Assembly (NCBI RefSeq): GCF_010500835.1
Contig: NZ_JAAAMJ010000013.1
Span: forward strand, 58,678-122,677
Reading direction: 5' to 3'
Length of the DNA stretch: 64,000 nt
From: Aurantimonas aggregata
GTDB taxonomy: Bacteria > Pseudomonadota > Alphaproteobacteria > Rhizobiales > Rhizobiaceae
The notes under the pieces were generated by a model, which saw only the letters and a program-made list of their open reading frames with translations, made no database searches and was not told the DNA's origin. Below, piece after piece: positions 9,284 to 20,593 of the stretch; the stretch's first letter is position 1; each line of letters begins with the position of its first letter. The position numbers and the translations under genes were made by a program.

Positions 9284-10426
9284 ATGAACAATGTCTACGA
9301 AGTGATGTCGGCAACCGCCGCGCAGATGAAGATCTTGAACGCCCTGCCGCATCCGGTGGTGGTGGTCGACCGCGATGGCCGGTTCCATTTCGCCAATTCG
9401 GATGCCGAGCAGTTCTTCTCCGCCGGCATGGCCTATCTGGCCAAACGGCGCCTGCAGGACTTCGTGCCCGCGGACAGCCCGCTCTTCGCGCTGATCGAGC
9501 AGGTTCGCGACGAGAATTCCCGCATCAGCGAGTACCGTGTCGACGTCTCGTCTCCCCGCCTCGGCACCGACCGGATGGTTGATCTCTACGTTTCGCCGCT
9601 GCCCGACAATCCTGAGCTTGTCGTCGTTATGATCCAGCTGCGGTCGATCGCCGACAAGATGGATCGCCAGCTCACCCACCGCTCTGCGGCGCGCAGCGTC
9701 ACCGGACTGGCGGCGATGCTGGCGCACGAGATCCGCAACCCGCTGTCGGGCATCAAGGGCGCTGCGCAGCTGCTGGCGACCAATGCAAGCGACGAGGATC
9801 GCGGCCTGACCCGGCTGATCCAGGAGGAGAGCGATCGTATCGTCAAGCTGGTGGACCGCATGGAAGTGTTCTCGGACCAGCGCCCGATCGAGCGCTCGGC
9901 GGTCAACATCCATTCGGTGCTCGAGCACGTGAAGACGCTGGGCAAGAACGGTTTTGCCCGCGGCATCAAGATCAGCGAACTCTACGATCCCTCGCTGCCG
10001 CCGGTCTTCGCCAATCGCGACCAGCTGGTGCAGGTCTTCCTCAACCTCCTGAAGAACGCGTCGGAAGCGGTTCGCGATCGCGAGGACGGCGAGATCAAGC
10101 TGATGACGGCGTTCCGCCCCGGCGTACGGCTCTCCGTGCCCGGCACCAAGGACCGGGTGACGCTGCCGCTGGAGTTCTGCGTCGAGGACAACGGCGACGG
10201 CGTGCCGGACGACATCCGCGAATACATCTTCGACCCGTTCGTCACCACCAAGCCCAGTGGTTCGGGCCTCGGCCTGGCGCTGGTCGCGAAGATCGTCGGG
10301 GACCATGGCGGGGTGATCGAATGCGATTCGCAGCCCGGCCATACGGTCTTCCGCATCCTGATGCCGGCCTGGCGGGAGGAGCTGGGCGAGGGCGAGGCCC
10401 GTTACAACTTCGGAAGCGAAGGCTGA
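9284..10426 (+). CDS. ntrB: Nitrogen sensor histidine kinase NtrB
   Basis: A 380-residue soluble kinase that phosphorylates NtrC under nitrogen limitation, with the kinase/phosphatase balance set by PII (glnB at 25723-26061). Residues 13-125 form a PAS domain ([18 protein letters not shown]). The HisKA domain carries H148 in [18 protein letters not shown]; the ATPase domain has LKNASEAV (N box), EDNGDGV (G1) and GSGLGLALV (G2). There are no membrane segments, which separates it from NtrY. It lies between dusB (3 bases) and ntrC (10 bases). Confidence 0.96.
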   Translation: MNNVYEVMSATAAQMKILNALPHPVVVVDRDGRFHFANSDAEQFFSAGMAYLAKRRLQDFVPADSPLFALIEQVRDENSRISEYRVDVSSPRLGTDRMVDLYVSPLPDNPELVVVMIQLRSIADKMDRQLTHRSAARSVTGLAAMLAHEIRNPLSGIKGAAQLLATNASDEDRGLTRLIQEESDRIVKLVDRMEVFSDQRPIERSAVNIHSVLEHVKTLGKNGFARGIKISELYDPSLPPVFANRDQLVQVFLNLLKNASEAVRDREDGEIKLMTAFRPGVRLSVPGTKDRVTLPLEFCVEDNGDGVPDDIREYIFDPFVTTKPSGSGLGLALVAKIVGDHGGVIECDSQPGHTVFRILMPAWREELGEGEARYNFGSEG

Positions 10427-10436
10427 GAAAGACAAC

Positions 10437-11879
<1,443 letters not shown>

Positions 11880-11956
11880 CGCAATAAGCGGCGCTCGTTG
11901 CAGTTTGGACACATTCTGTTGCTGTGTGGCAACGGGCCCAGCAAACGCAGCGGATA

Positions 11957-14221
11957 ATGACGTCGCAACCGATCCAGTCTGATCACGAAGTGCCGTTCCT
12001 GCTTGAGCGGCGGCGCTTCATGCTGATCCCCGGCCTTTTGGCCGTGGTCGGCGCGCTGGTGACCGGCGCGATCTCGTTCGTCGTGCTGATGGGCCTGACG
12101 CCGATTGAGCCCAGCGACACGATCGTGACGATAGCAACGATCGTCAACAGTGCCTTCGTGCTGTTGCTGTGCGGCTTGATCGGGCGGGAAGTCCTGCGGA
12201 TGGTCCGGGCGCGGCGCCAGGGCAAGGCGGCCTCGCGCCTGCATGTCCGGATCGTCCTGTTGTTCTCGATCGTCGCGGCCCTGCCGGCGCTCCTCGTGGC
12301 GATTGTCGCGGGCATCACGCTGGATCTGGGCCTCGATCGCTGGTTCGAGATCCGCACCCGCACCATCGTCGAATCCTCGATCAGCGTCGCGCGCGCCTAT
12401 GTCAACGAGAACGCCCGCAACCTCCAGGGTTCGACGCTCTCGATGGCGTACGACCTGGATCAGCAGCGCCGCCTGTACGATCTCGACCGGACCGGCTTTC
12501 AGCAGCTGATGACCGAACAGGCGAGGGGACGCTCGCTGCTCGGGGCGCAGTTGCTTCGGCCGGACGGCACGCCCTTCCTCGTCGCCGAGGTCGATGTCGA
12601 GCGGCCCTTGCCGGTACCGCCCGAAGATGCGCTGACGCAGGCTGCCGACGGCAATCTGGTGTTCATTCCGCCGGGCGTCACCAATCTCGTCGGGGCGATC
12701 ATCCAGCTGCGGCAGATTTCCGACGCCTATCTCTACACCGTGCGCGCCGTCGACCCGGAGGTGATCGCGGCGCTGCGGCTGATGGAGGAGCGGTCGGCGG
12801 AGTATTCCAGCCTCCAGTCGAACCGGTTCGGCCTCCAGGTCGCCTTCGCGATCCTCTATCTCGGGATCATGCTCATCGTGCTCCTGTCGGCAATCTGGAC
12901 CGGCATCGGGGTCGCCGACCGGCTTGTCCGCCCGATCCGCCTCCTGATGGGCGCGGCCGACGAGGTCAGCGAGGGCAATCTCGCGGTCTCCGTTCCCGTC
13001 CGCGCTTCCGACGGCGACGTCGGCTCGTTGTCGAACACGTTCAACAACATGATCCTGCAGCTGCGCAGCCAGCGCTCCGAGCTGGTCCACGCCAAGGACG
13101 TGATCGATGAACGGCGCCGCTTCATCGAGGCAGTGCTGTCCGGCGTCACGGTGGGCGTCATCGGCGTCGAACGTGACGGCACGGTGTCGATGCTCAATCC
13201 GTCGGCGCAGCGCATCCTCGCCGTCGGCGCAGAGGGCATCGTGGGCCGGCGGCTGGCCGATGTCTTTCCGGAAATCGGCCAGATTCATCGCGCTGCCACG
13301 ACCTCGCATCGCCAGGAATACCAGGAAGAGGTCAAGCTGCGGATTCGCCAGCGCGAGCGCGCGCTGGCCGTCCGCATCACCTCGTCCGAGGAGGCGCAGG
13401 GCGCCCAGTCGAGCGTCGTCACCATCGACGACATCACCGACCTGGTCGATGCCCAGCGGACGTCGGCCTGGGCGGATGTGGCGCGCCGCATTGCCCACGA
13501 GATCAAGAACCCGCTGACCCCGATCCAGCTCTCGGCCGAGCGGATCCGCCGGCGCTACGGCAAGCGCGTCGAGGATGACCGCGAGGTCTTCGACCGCTGT
13601 ATCGAGACCATCATCCGGCAGGTGTCCGATATCGGCCGCATGGTCGACGAGTTCTCGACCTTTGCCCGGATGCCGAAGCCGCGGATGGAAACCATCGACC
13701 TGCGCGAGGCGTTGCGGGAGGCGGTGTTCATGCGCGAGATGGGTGAGCACGGCATCGAATTCACCGCCGAGATCCCGGGCCAGCCGATGCTCGGTGCCTA
13801 CGACATCCGCCTGTTGTCGCAGGCCTTCGGCAATCTCGTGAAGAACGCGGTGGAAGCGCTGGAGGGAACCGGCACGACCGACGGCAGGATCACCATCCGG
13901 GCCGAAGCCGGGACCGATCGGCACCGGATCGACATCATCGATAACGGCCGGGGTTTTCCGACCGAGGATCGAGATCGACTGCTCGAACCCTACATGACAA
14001 CGCGCGAGAAGGGCACGGGCCTCGGCCTGGCGATCGTGCGCAAGATTATCGAAGACCATGGCGGCACCATCGCGCTGGACGATGCCCCCGACCAGCCGCA
14101 CGGCGCCATGGTTCGCATCACTCTGCCCGCCGCTCCGGCTTCGGAGAAAGCCGGGCGGCAAGGGGACGGGACCTTAGAAAGGACTGAGACCAATGGCATC
14201 GGACATCCTGATCGTCGATGA
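11957..14221 (+). CDS. ntrY: Membrane sensor histidine kinase NtrY
   Basis: A 754-residue membrane kinase of the NtrYX system, linked in alphaproteobacteria to nitrogen metabolism and redox or envelope responses. There are three N-terminal membrane segments (roughly 22-46, 54-75, 95-125), an extracytoplasmic loop with PDG and PPEDAL stretches, and a fourth segment VAFAILYLGIMLIVLLSAIW. HAMP (RPIRLLMGAADEVSEGNL), PAS (GVTVGVIGVERDGTVSMLNPSAQRIL), HisKA (IAHEIKNPLTPIQLSAERI) and HATPase (GTGLGLAIVRKII) domains follow. I used the ATG at 11957; an earlier alternative at 11924 adds 11 unrelated residues. Its 3' end overlaps ntrX by 29 bases. Confidence 0.95.
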   Translation: MTSQPIQSDHEVPFLLERRRFMLIPGLLAVVGALVTGAISFVVLMGLTPIEPSDTIVTIATIVNSAFVLLLCGLIGREVLRMVRARRQGKAASRLHVRIVLLFSIVAALPALLVAIVAGITLDLGLDRWFEIRTRTIVESSISVARAYVNENARNLQGSTLSMAYDLDQQRRLYDLDRTGFQQLMTEQARGRSLLGAQLLRPDGTPFLVAEVDVERPLPVPPEDALTQAADGNLVFIPPGVTNLVGAIIQLRQISDAYLYTVRAVDPEVIAALRLMEERSAEYSSLQSNRFGLQVAFAILYLGIMLIVLLSAIWTGIGVADRLVRPIRLLMGAADEVSEGNLAVSVPVRASDGDVGSLSNTFNNMILQLRSQRSELVHAKDVIDERRRFIEAVLSGVTVGVIGVERDGTVSMLNPSAQRILAVGAEGIVGRRLADVFPEIGQIHRAATTSHRQEYQEEVKLRIRQRERALAVRITSSEEAQGAQSSVVTIDDITDLVDAQRTSAWADVARRIAHEIKNPLTPIQLSAERIRRRYGKRVEDDREVFDRCIETIIRQVSDIGRMVDEFSTFARMPKPRMETIDLREALREAVFMREMGEHGIEFTAEIPGQPMLGAYDIRLLSQAFGNLVKNAVEALEGTGTTDGRITIRAEAGTDRHRIDIIDNGRGFPTEDRDRLLEPYMTTREKGTGLGLAIVRKIIEDHGGTIALDDAPDQPHGAMVRITLPAAPASEKAGRQGDGTLERTETNGIGHPDRR

Positions 14222-15557
14222 CGAAGCCGACATCCGCGAGCTGGTGGCGGGCATTCTCGAGGACGAAGGTCACGAGACGCGGACGGCGGGCGACTCGGAT
14301 GCCGCGCTGCAGTCCATCGCCGAACGCCTGCCGCGGCTGGTGTTTCTCGATATCTGGCTGCGCGGCAGCCGGCTGGACGGGCTCGACCTGCTCGACGCCA
14401 TCAAGGCGCAGCACCCCGAGGTTCCGGTAGTCATGATATCGGGCCACGGCAATATCGAGACCGCCGTCTCGGCCATCCGGCGCGGCGCCTACGACTATAT
14501 CGAGAAGCCCTTCAAGGCCGATCGGCTGATCCTCATCGCTGAGCGGGCGCTGGAGACCTCGAAGCTGAAGCGCGAGGTTTCCGAGCTGCGGCGGCGGTCG
14601 ACCGACTTCACCGATCTGATCGGCAAGTCGCATCCGATGAACCAGCTGCGCACGCTGATCGAGCGCGTCGCGCCGACCAACAGCCGCGTCATGATCCTCG
14701 GCCCTTCGGGTTCCGGCAAGGAGATGGTGGCACGGGCGATCCATGCCGGCTCCAGCCGGGCCGACGGGCCGTTCGTCGCACTGAACGCCGCCGCCATCAC
14801 GCCGGATCGGATGGAGGTCGAGCTGTTCGGCACCGAGACGCCGCCGGGTGTGGAACGCAAGGTCGGCGCACTCGAGGAGGCGCATCGCGGCGTTCTCTAT
14901 CTCGACGAAATCGGCGACATGCCGCGCGAGACCCAGAACAAGATCATGCGGGTGCTGACCGACCAGACCTTCGAGCGGGTCGGCGGCTCGAAGCGGATCA
15001 AGGTCGATGTCCGGGTGATCTCCTCGACGGCGCAGAACCTCGAATCGATGATTGCCGACGGCAGCTTCCGCGAGGATCTCTTCCACCGGCTGGCCGTTGT
15101 GCCGATCGCCGTGCCGCCGCTGGCGGATCGCCGGCAGGATATTCCGACCCTGATCGACGCCTTCATGGCGCAGATCAGCGAACAGACCGGCATCAAGCCG
15201 CGGGTCATCGGCCCGGAGGCCATGGCGGTGCTGCAGTCGAGCGACTGGCCGGGCAACGTCCGCCAGCTGCGCAACAATGTCGAGCGGCTGATGATCCTGT
15301 CGCGGGAAGGCGACGGCGACACGCCGATTTCGGCGGACATGCTGCCGAGCGAGGTCGGCGACATGCTGCCGCGCACGCCGAGCCAGTCGAACGGCCAGAT
15401 CCTGGCGCTGCCGCTGCGCGATGCCCGCGAGGTCTTCGAGAAGGAATATCTCGTCGCACAGATCAACCGTTTCGGCGGCAATATCTCGCGCACGGCGGAG
15501 TTTGTCGGCATGGAGCGCTCGGCCCTGCACCGCAAGCTGAAGTCGTTGGGCATCTGA
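14193..15557 (+). CDS. ntrX: Response regulator NtrX
   Basis: The 454-residue partner regulator of NtrY. The receiver has DDE near 9-11 and phosphoacceptor D53 (FLDIWL), with K in EKPFK. The AAA+ domain has Walker A GPSGSGKE and Walker B LYLDEIGD. Where NtrC has GAFTGA after ELFG.E, this protein reads TETPPGVERKVG (214-225), so the sigma-54 contact loop is missing. The C-terminal DNA-binding helix-turn-helix is GGNISRTAEFVGMERSALHRKLKSL. It probably acts at sigma-70 promoters rather than as a sigma-54 activator. The overlap with ntrY implies coupled translation. Confidence 0.95.
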   Translation: MASDILIVDDEADIRELVAGILEDEGHETRTAGDSDAALQSIAERLPRLVFLDIWLRGSRLDGLDLLDAIKAQHPEVPVVMISGHGNIETAVSAIRRGAYDYIEKPFKADRLILIAERALETSKLKREVSELRRRSTDFTDLIGKSHPMNQLRTLIERVAPTNSRVMILGPSGSGKEMVARAIHAGSSRADGPFVALNAAAITPDRMEVELFGTETPPGVERKVGALEEAHRGVLYLDEIGDMPRETQNKIMRVLTDQTFERVGGSKRIKVDVRVISSTAQNLESMIADGSFREDLFHRLAVVPIAVPPLADRRQDIPTLIDAFMAQISEQTGIKPRVIGPEAMAVLQSSDWPGNVRQLRNNVERLMILSREGDGDTPISADMLPSEVGDMLPRTPSQSNGQILALPLRDAREVFEKEYLVAQINRFGGNISRTAEFVGMERSALHRKLKSLGI

Positions 15558-15568
15558 GGCGGACGCTG

Positions 15569-15618
15569 GGCTTCCCGACGCCTTTGCACCGGCATCGGGA
15601 AGCCGTTAAGAAACGGCT
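15569..15618 (+). other. Two adjacent hairpins between ntrX and trkA
   Basis: A perfect 10-bp stem pairs 15569-15578 with 15595-15604 over a 16-base loop. A second 7-bp stem, 15601-15607 with 15612-15618 and an AAGA loop, overlaps its right arm, so the two are mutually exclusive. No T-run follows, which argues against a standard intrinsic terminator. This could be an attenuating structure or a processing site in an ntrX-trkA transcript; the function is not established. Confidence 0.45.
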
Positions 15619-15648
15619 TGCCGGCGCGTCGGCCAAGGATTGCACAGC

Positions 15649-17025
15649 ATGAAAGTCGTCATCTGCGGGGCGGGCCAGGTCGGCTACGGCATTGCCGAAC
15701 GTCTCGCCTCAGAGCGCAACGACGTGTCGGTGATCGACACGTCGCCGCCGCTGATCCAGGCGATCCGGGACAATCTGGACGCGCGCGGCTTCGTCGGCCA
15801 CGGCGCGCAGCCGGACGTTCTGGCCGAGGCGGGAGCCGAGCAGGCCGACATGATCATCGCCGTGACGCTCCACGACGAGGTCAACATGGTCGCCTGCCAG
15901 GTCGCCCACTCGCTGTTCAACGTGCCGACCAAGATCGCCCGCATTCGGGCGCAGAGCTATCTGCGGCCGCATTGGCAGGATCTGTTCTCGACCGACAACA
16001 TGCCGATCGACGTGATCATCTCGCCCGAGCTCGAGGTCGGCGAGATGGTGCTGCGGCGGATCGCGCTGCCGGGCGCCATGGATGCCGTCCGCTTCGCCGA
16101 CGACACGATCGTGATGGTGGCGATCGAGTGCCGGGAAGACTGTCCGGTGGTCAACACGCCGCTGGAGCAGCTGACGGAGCTGTTTCCCGATCTCAACGCC
16201 ACCGTGGTCGGGATCTGGCGCGGCGACAAACTGTTCGTGCCGAGCTCAAGCGACCAGATGGTGCCGGGGGACGTCGCCTATGTCGTCGCCGAGCGCGGTC
16301 AGGTTCGTCGGACGCTCGGCCTGTTCGGGCATGAAGAGCCGGAGGCGGCACGCATCGTCATCGTCGGCGGCGGCAATATCGGCCTCTACGTCGCCAGGCA
16401 GATGGAAAAGCGCAATCTCGGCGCGCGGATCAGGGTGATCGAGGCGAACCACGATCGGGCCGTGACAATCTCCGACGCTTTGAAGCGGACCATCGTGCTT
16501 CATGGTAGCGGTCTCGACCAGGTGATCCTCGACGAGGCGGATATCTCGGAGAGCGACCTGCTCGTCGCGCTCACCAACGACGACAAGGTCAACATCCTCG
16601 CCAGCGTCATGGCCAAGCGTCTCGGCTGCCGCGGCAACCTCACGCTGCTGAACAACGCCGACTATCAGAGCTTTACCCATACGCTGGGTATCGACGCCTT
16701 TATCAATCCGCGCTCCGTCACCATATCCCGGGTGCTGCAGCATGTCCGGCGCGGGCGGATTCGCGCCGTCCATTCGATCCAGAACGGCCTCGCCGAGGTC
16801 ATCGAGGCCGAGGCACTGGAAACCTCCCCGCTGGTCGGCAAGCCGCTGCGCGAGCTGGATCTGCCGGAAAACCTGCGGATCGGAGCGATCTACCGGAACG
16901 GCGAATATGTCAGGCCCAATGGAATGACGAAGATCAAGGCGAAGGACAGGGTGGTGATCTTCGCCGCGGCGAGCGCGGTCCGCCATGTCGAACAGCTGTT
17001 CCGCGTCAGTCTGGAGTTCTTCTGA
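15649..17025 (+). CDS. trkA: Trk potassium uptake peripheral protein TrkA
   Basis: A 458-residue cytoplasmic NAD-binding regulator of Trk potassium channels, made of two repeats of TrkA-N (Rossmann) plus TrkA-C. The first Rossmann motif is CGAGQVGYGIAERL near the N terminus and the second is VGGGNIGLYVARQM at about 242-255; the TrkA-C domains follow each. I chose the ATG at 15649, which is preceded by AAGGA at a proper distance, over an in-frame TTG at 15640. It lies between ntrYX and hfq, a conserved alphaproteobacterial order; no trkH or trkG channel gene is in the window. Confidence 0.94.
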   Translation: MKVVICGAGQVGYGIAERLASERNDVSVIDTSPPLIQAIRDNLDARGFVGHGAQPDVLAEAGAEQADMIIAVTLHDEVNMVACQVAHSLFNVPTKIARIRAQSYLRPHWQDLFSTDNMPIDVIISPELEVGEMVLRRIALPGAMDAVRFADDTIVMVAIECREDCPVVNTPLEQLTELFPDLNATVVGIWRGDKLFVPSSSDQMVPGDVAYVVAERGQVRRTLGLFGHEEPEAARIVIVGGGNIGLYVARQMEKRNLGARIRVIEANHDRAVTISDALKRTIVLHGSGLDQVILDEADISESDLLVALTNDDKVNILASVMAKRLGCRGNLTLLNNADYQSFTHTLGIDAFINPRSVTISRVLQHVRRGRIRAVHSIQNGLAEVIEAEALETSPLVGKPLRELDLPENLRIGAIYRNGEYVRPNGMTKIKAKDRVVIFAAASAVRHVEQLFRVSLEFF

Positions 17026-17221
17026 CACGCGCCGGACAGGTTTTTTCATGCACCTGCCGCCGGATCATCTTGGGAAAAGCCCCGCGGGGCTCTATTCCTC
17101 GGGTTAACGACAACGCAAGCTCGTTACGCGGCGCTGCCGAGGGACGGGTGATGAACCATGTGCGGAGCGAACGCCGGACCGGTGTCGTCTCGCCAATAAG
17201 AAACAGAACAAGGAACCAGCG

Positions 17222-17470
17222 ATGCCGGAACGGACGCAAAACCTCCAGGACCTCTTCCTCAACACCGTACGCAAGCAGAAGATCTCCCTGACCATCTTCC
17301 TGGTCAACGGCGTCAAGCTGACCGGCGTGGTGACCTCTTTCGACAATTTCTGCGTCCTGCTTCGCCGCGACGGCCACTCACAGCTGGTCTACAAGCATGC
17401 CATCTCCACCATCATGCCCTCCCAGCCGGTCCACATGCACGACGGCGGGGACGACGACAGGACCGACTGA
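17222..17470 (+). CDS. hfq: RNA chaperone Hfq
   Basis: An 82-residue Sm-like hexameric RNA chaperone that pairs small RNAs with mRNAs. It has the family start [27 protein letters not shown], the Sm1 region, and the Sm2 motif YKHAIST of the proximal uridine-binding face; the short C-terminal tail ([12 protein letters not shown]) is acidic. The 196-base region before it, after trkA, contains a GC-rich palindrome at 17078-17091. The stop codon abuts the TTG start of hflX. Confidence 0.96.
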   Translation: MPERTQNLQDLFLNTVRKQKISLTIFLVNGVKLTGVVTSFDNFCVLLRRDGHSQLVYKHAISTIMPSQPVHMHDGGDDDRTD

Positions 17471-18859
17471 TTGACCGAACCCCGCGAAAACCATCCCAAG
17501 GGCCCCATCGAACACGCGAGCGTCGCGACGCGCGCCGCCGTGTTCGTGCCGGTGTTCAAGCAATTCTCGGCCAAGGAGGACGGCATTGCGCCCGGCGCCG
17601 AACTCGTGCGGCGCAGCGACGACGCGCGGCTTGCCGAGGCGTTGGGTCTGGCGGCGGCGATCGGTCTCGACATCAAGGCGAGCGGCGTCGTCTCCGGCCC
17701 GCGTCCGCGCCCGGCTACGCTGATCGGCGCCGGCAAGCTGGAGGAGATCAAGGGGGTGGTCGCGGCCGAGGAAATCGGTCTGGTGATCTTCGACCACCCG
17801 CTGACGCCGGTCCAGCAGCGCAACCTGGAGCGCGAACTCGATACCAAGGTGCTCGATCGGACGGGCTTGATCCTCGAGATCTTCGGCCAGCGCGCCCGCA
17901 CCAAGGAAGGAACGCTGCAGGTCGAGCTCGCTCATCTGAACTACCAGCGTGGCCGCCTCGTCCGCAGCTGGACCCATCTGGAACGCCAGCGCGGTGGTGC
18001 CGGCTTCCTCGGCGGTCCGGGCGAGACGCAGATCGAGTCGGACAGGCGGCAGCTGCAGGAGCGCATCAAGCGGCTCGAGAAGGATCTGGAAGCCGTCCGG
18101 CGCACTCGCCAGCTGCATCGCGCCAAGCGCAAGAAGGCGCCGCATCCCGTGGTGGCCCTCGTCGGCTACACCAATGCCGGCAAGTCGACGCTGTTCAATC
18201 GGCTGACCGGCGCCGACGTCCTGGCGCAGGACCTGCTCTTCGCAACGCTCGACCCAACGGTCCGGCGCACGACGCTGCGGCACGGCACGGAAGTCAGGTT
18301 CTCCGATACGGTGGGCTTCGTCTCGGACCTGCCGACGCATCTCGTCGCGGCGTTTCGTGCAACGCTGGAAGAGGTCATCGAAGCCGACCTCGTCCTGCAC
18401 GTGCGCGACATGGCCGATCCGGACACGCTGGCGCAGGCCGAGGACGTCCGCAAGATCCTGCGCGACCTCGATATCGACGTCGACGACAGCGAGCACGTCA
18501 TCGAGATCTGGAACAAGGCCGATCTTCTGGACGAGGCGTCGCTGAGCCATATCGAGGCGGTGCGCGAAGGCCTGCCGGATCCGCGGGCGGCGCACATCGT
18601 CTCGGCCGTCGCCAACACCGGCATCGCGCCGCTGATGGACGACGTCGAGCGGCGGATCGCCGGTACGCTGTGCGAGATGACGCTTGATGTCGGGCCGGAC
18701 GGCATGGGCATGCTGCCCTGGCTCTACGAGAACGCCTCGGTCAGCGGTCGTGAGGACCGCGAGGATGGCGCCGTGTCGCTGACCGTGGAGATCACCACGC
18801 AGGCGCGCACCGAGTTGCGCCGGCTGGCGCAGCAATCGCCGGATGTCACCATCCGCTGA
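17471..18859 (+). CDS. hflX: GTPase HflX
   Basis: A 462-residue ribosome-associated GTPase of the Obg-HflX group, known elsewhere for splitting stalled ribosomes. The N-terminal HflX domain includes HPLTPVQQRNLE and DRTGLILEIFGQRARTKEG; a coiled-coil linker (ERIKRLEKDLEAVRRTRQ) leads to the G domain with G1 GYTNAGKST, G3 DTVGF and NKAD. The TTG at 17471 directly follows the hfq stop, so translation is likely coupled to hfq. Hfq-hflX linkage is widespread in proteobacteria. A terminator 30 bases downstream closes the operon. Confidence 0.94.
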   Translation: MTEPRENHPKGPIEHASVATRAAVFVPVFKQFSAKEDGIAPGAELVRRSDDARLAEALGLAAAIGLDIKASGVVSGPRPRPATLIGAGKLEEIKGVVAAEEIGLVIFDHPLTPVQQRNLERELDTKVLDRTGLILEIFGQRARTKEGTLQVELAHLNYQRGRLVRSWTHLERQRGGAGFLGGPGETQIESDRRQLQERIKRLEKDLEAVRRTRQLHRAKRKKAPHPVVALVGYTNAGKSTLFNRLTGADVLAQDLLFATLDPTVRRTTLRHGTEVRFSDTVGFVSDLPTHLVAAFRATLEEVIEADLVLHVRDMADPDTLAQAEDVRKILRDLDIDVDDSEHVIEIWNKADLLDEASLSHIEAVREGLPDPRAAHIVSAVANTGIAPLMDDVERRIAGTLCEMTLDVGPDGMGMLPWLYENASVSGREDREDGAVSLTVEITTQARTELRRLAQQSPDVTIR

Positions 18860-18886
18860 ACCGGCGACACGACCACACCAGACAGC

Positions 18887-18916
18887 AAAAAGCCGGCCCA
18901 AGGGCCGGCTTTTTTG
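18887..18916 (+). terminator. Bidirectional intrinsic terminator (hflX / DEAD-box helicase)
   Basis: A 9-bp perfect GC-rich stem (AGCCGGCCC at 18891-18899, its complement at 18902-18910, two-base loop) is flanked by an A-run on the left and a T-run on the right. It can therefore end transcription from hflX on the plus strand and from the helicase gene on the minus strand. Confidence 0.9.
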
Positions 18917-18947
18917 TGAGCTTCAAATGCCTTGTCGGCAGCGGCTG

Positions 18948-20486
18948 CTACAGGGCGCCGGTACCGATCAGCATGAAGGCCGGGATGTCGTCGCCAAAGC
19001 CGACCGGGGCCTTGCCGTCGTCGCCACCGCGACCGCGGTTCTGGTCGACGGGCTGCGCGCGCGGCGCCGGGGCGGGCGCTTGCTCGGCGGCGGGTGCCGG
19101 ACGCGCCGTCCTCTCGCCGCGCGCACGGCGCGGTGCGGGGACGGCCCGAACTTCCCGGACCTCGGGCTCCTCGATCACGGCAGCGACTGGCTCGGCATCG
19201 GCTTCGATCGCCGGCGCAGCTGTATCGTCAGTGGCTTCAGGGGTGCGTGCCGGACGCTCTTTGCGGACGCGCGTGCGGCCGGCGCCCGATGCATCGGTGC
19301 GGCGCGAGCTGCGACGGGCGCTAGGGGCGGCGTCTGCGGGCTCTTCGGGCAGCGCCGCAGCGGGCACGCCCTGCCATTCGATCTCTGTGCCGATCAGCTT
19401 CTCGATCGCCGCGAGATATTTCTGGTCCGCCTTGGTGGCGAGCGTGAAGGCCTTGCCCGAGCGGCCCGCACGGCCGGTCCGGCCGATGCGGTGGACGTAA
19501 TCCTCCGCATGGATCGGGACGTCGAAGTTGAAGACGTGGCTGACCGCCGGGATGTCGAGACCGCGCGCCGCGACGTCCGAGGCAACGAGCAGCTGGATCT
19601 TGTTGTCGCGGAAGCTCTGCAGCATCGCGGTCCGTGAGCGCTGGTCCATGTCGCCGTGCAGCGCGCCGGCAGAGAAGCCGTGCCGCTCGAGCGAACGGAA
19701 CAGCGTCGCCACGTCACGCTTGCGATTGCAGAAGATGATGGCGTTGGTCAGGTCCGTCTCTTCGCGGATGACGCGGCGAAGCGCTTCGCGCTTCTCGGAA
19801 TCGACCTTCTGGCAGGCGACCAGCCGCTGCGTCACCGTCAGTGCCGCGGACGCCGGCTTGGCGACCTCGACCCGCACGGGGTTCTGCAGGAACTGCTCGG
19901 TGAGGCGGGTAATCTCCGGCGGCATGGTGGCCGAGAAGAACAGCGTCTGGCGGGTGACCGGCAGAAGCTTGCAGATCCGCTCGATGTCCGGGATGAAGCC
20001 CATGTCGAGCATCCGGTCGGCCTCGTCGATGACGAGGATCTCGACGGCGTTCATGAGGAGCTTGCCGCGCTCGAAATGATCGAGCAGGCGGCCTGGCGTC
20101 GCGATCAGGACGTCGACGCCGCGGTCGATCTTCTTGTCCTGGTCACCGAAGGACATGCCGCCGATCAGCAGGGCGATGTTGATCTTCTGGTCGCGGCCGT
20201 AGCGCACGAAGGACTCTTCGACCTGCGCCGCAAGCTCGCGCGTCGGTTCGATGATGAGGGTGCGGGGCATGCGTGCCCGGGCGCGCCCCTTTTCGAGGAG
20301 CGTCAGCATCGGCAGGACGAAGGACGCCGTCTTGCCGGTACCCGTCTGCGCGATCCCCAGAATATCCCGGCGCTCCAGCGCGTGCGGGATGGCCTGTTCC
20401 TGGATCGGCGTCGGTTCGCTGTATCCGGCAGCCTCGACGGCGGCCAGAACCTTGGCACTGAGGCCGAGTTCGGAAAATGGTTTCAA
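18948..20486 (-). CDS. DEAD-box ATP-dependent RNA helicase (RhlE-like)
   Basis: A 512-residue DEAD-box helicase. The Q motif is in GYSEPTPIQEQAIP; motif I is AQTGTGKT (46-53); then PTRELA, motif II DEAD in VIDEADRMLDMGF, SAT in FFSATMPPEI, and in the second RecA domain VASDVAARGLDIP and HRIGRTGRAGRSG. The first ~395 residues are the core; the last ~115 form a low-complexity Ala/Pro/Arg/Glu tail typical of RhlE-type enzymes that remodel rRNA or mRNA. It is transcribed toward hflX and shares its terminator; its promoter is in the 107-base gap facing the hydrolase gene. Confidence 0.93.
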   Translation of the reverse strand: MKPFSELGLSAKVLAAVEAAGYSEPTPIQEQAIPHALERRDILGIAQTGTGKTASFVLPMLTLLEKGRARARMPRTLIIEPTRELAAQVEESFVRYGRDQKINIALLIGGMSFGDQDKKIDRGVDVLIATPGRLLDHFERGKLLMNAVEILVIDEADRMLDMGFIPDIERICKLLPVTRQTLFFSATMPPEITRLTEQFLQNPVRVEVAKPASAALTVTQRLVACQKVDSEKREALRRVIREETDLTNAIIFCNRKRDVATLFRSLERHGFSAGALHGDMDQRSRTAMLQSFRDNKIQLLVASDVAARGLDIPAVSHVFNFDVPIHAEDYVHRIGRTGRAGRSGKAFTLATKADQKYLAAIEKLIGTEIEWQGVPAAALPEEPADAAPSARRSSRRTDASGAGRTRVRKERPARTPEATDDTAAPAIEADAEPVAAVIEEPEVREVRAVPAPRRARGERTARPAPAAEQAPAPAPRAQPVDQNRGRGGDDGKAPVGFGDDIPAFMLIGTGAL

Positions 20487-20593
20487 GCGTCAGGTTCTCT
20501 TTGGATAATGGGGTTTACGGTCTACGACTTCGAAGGCCCATTACCGCGGGGCAGTAGGGCGATAGCTTTTCCGAGTCAACCACAAGCTACTAT

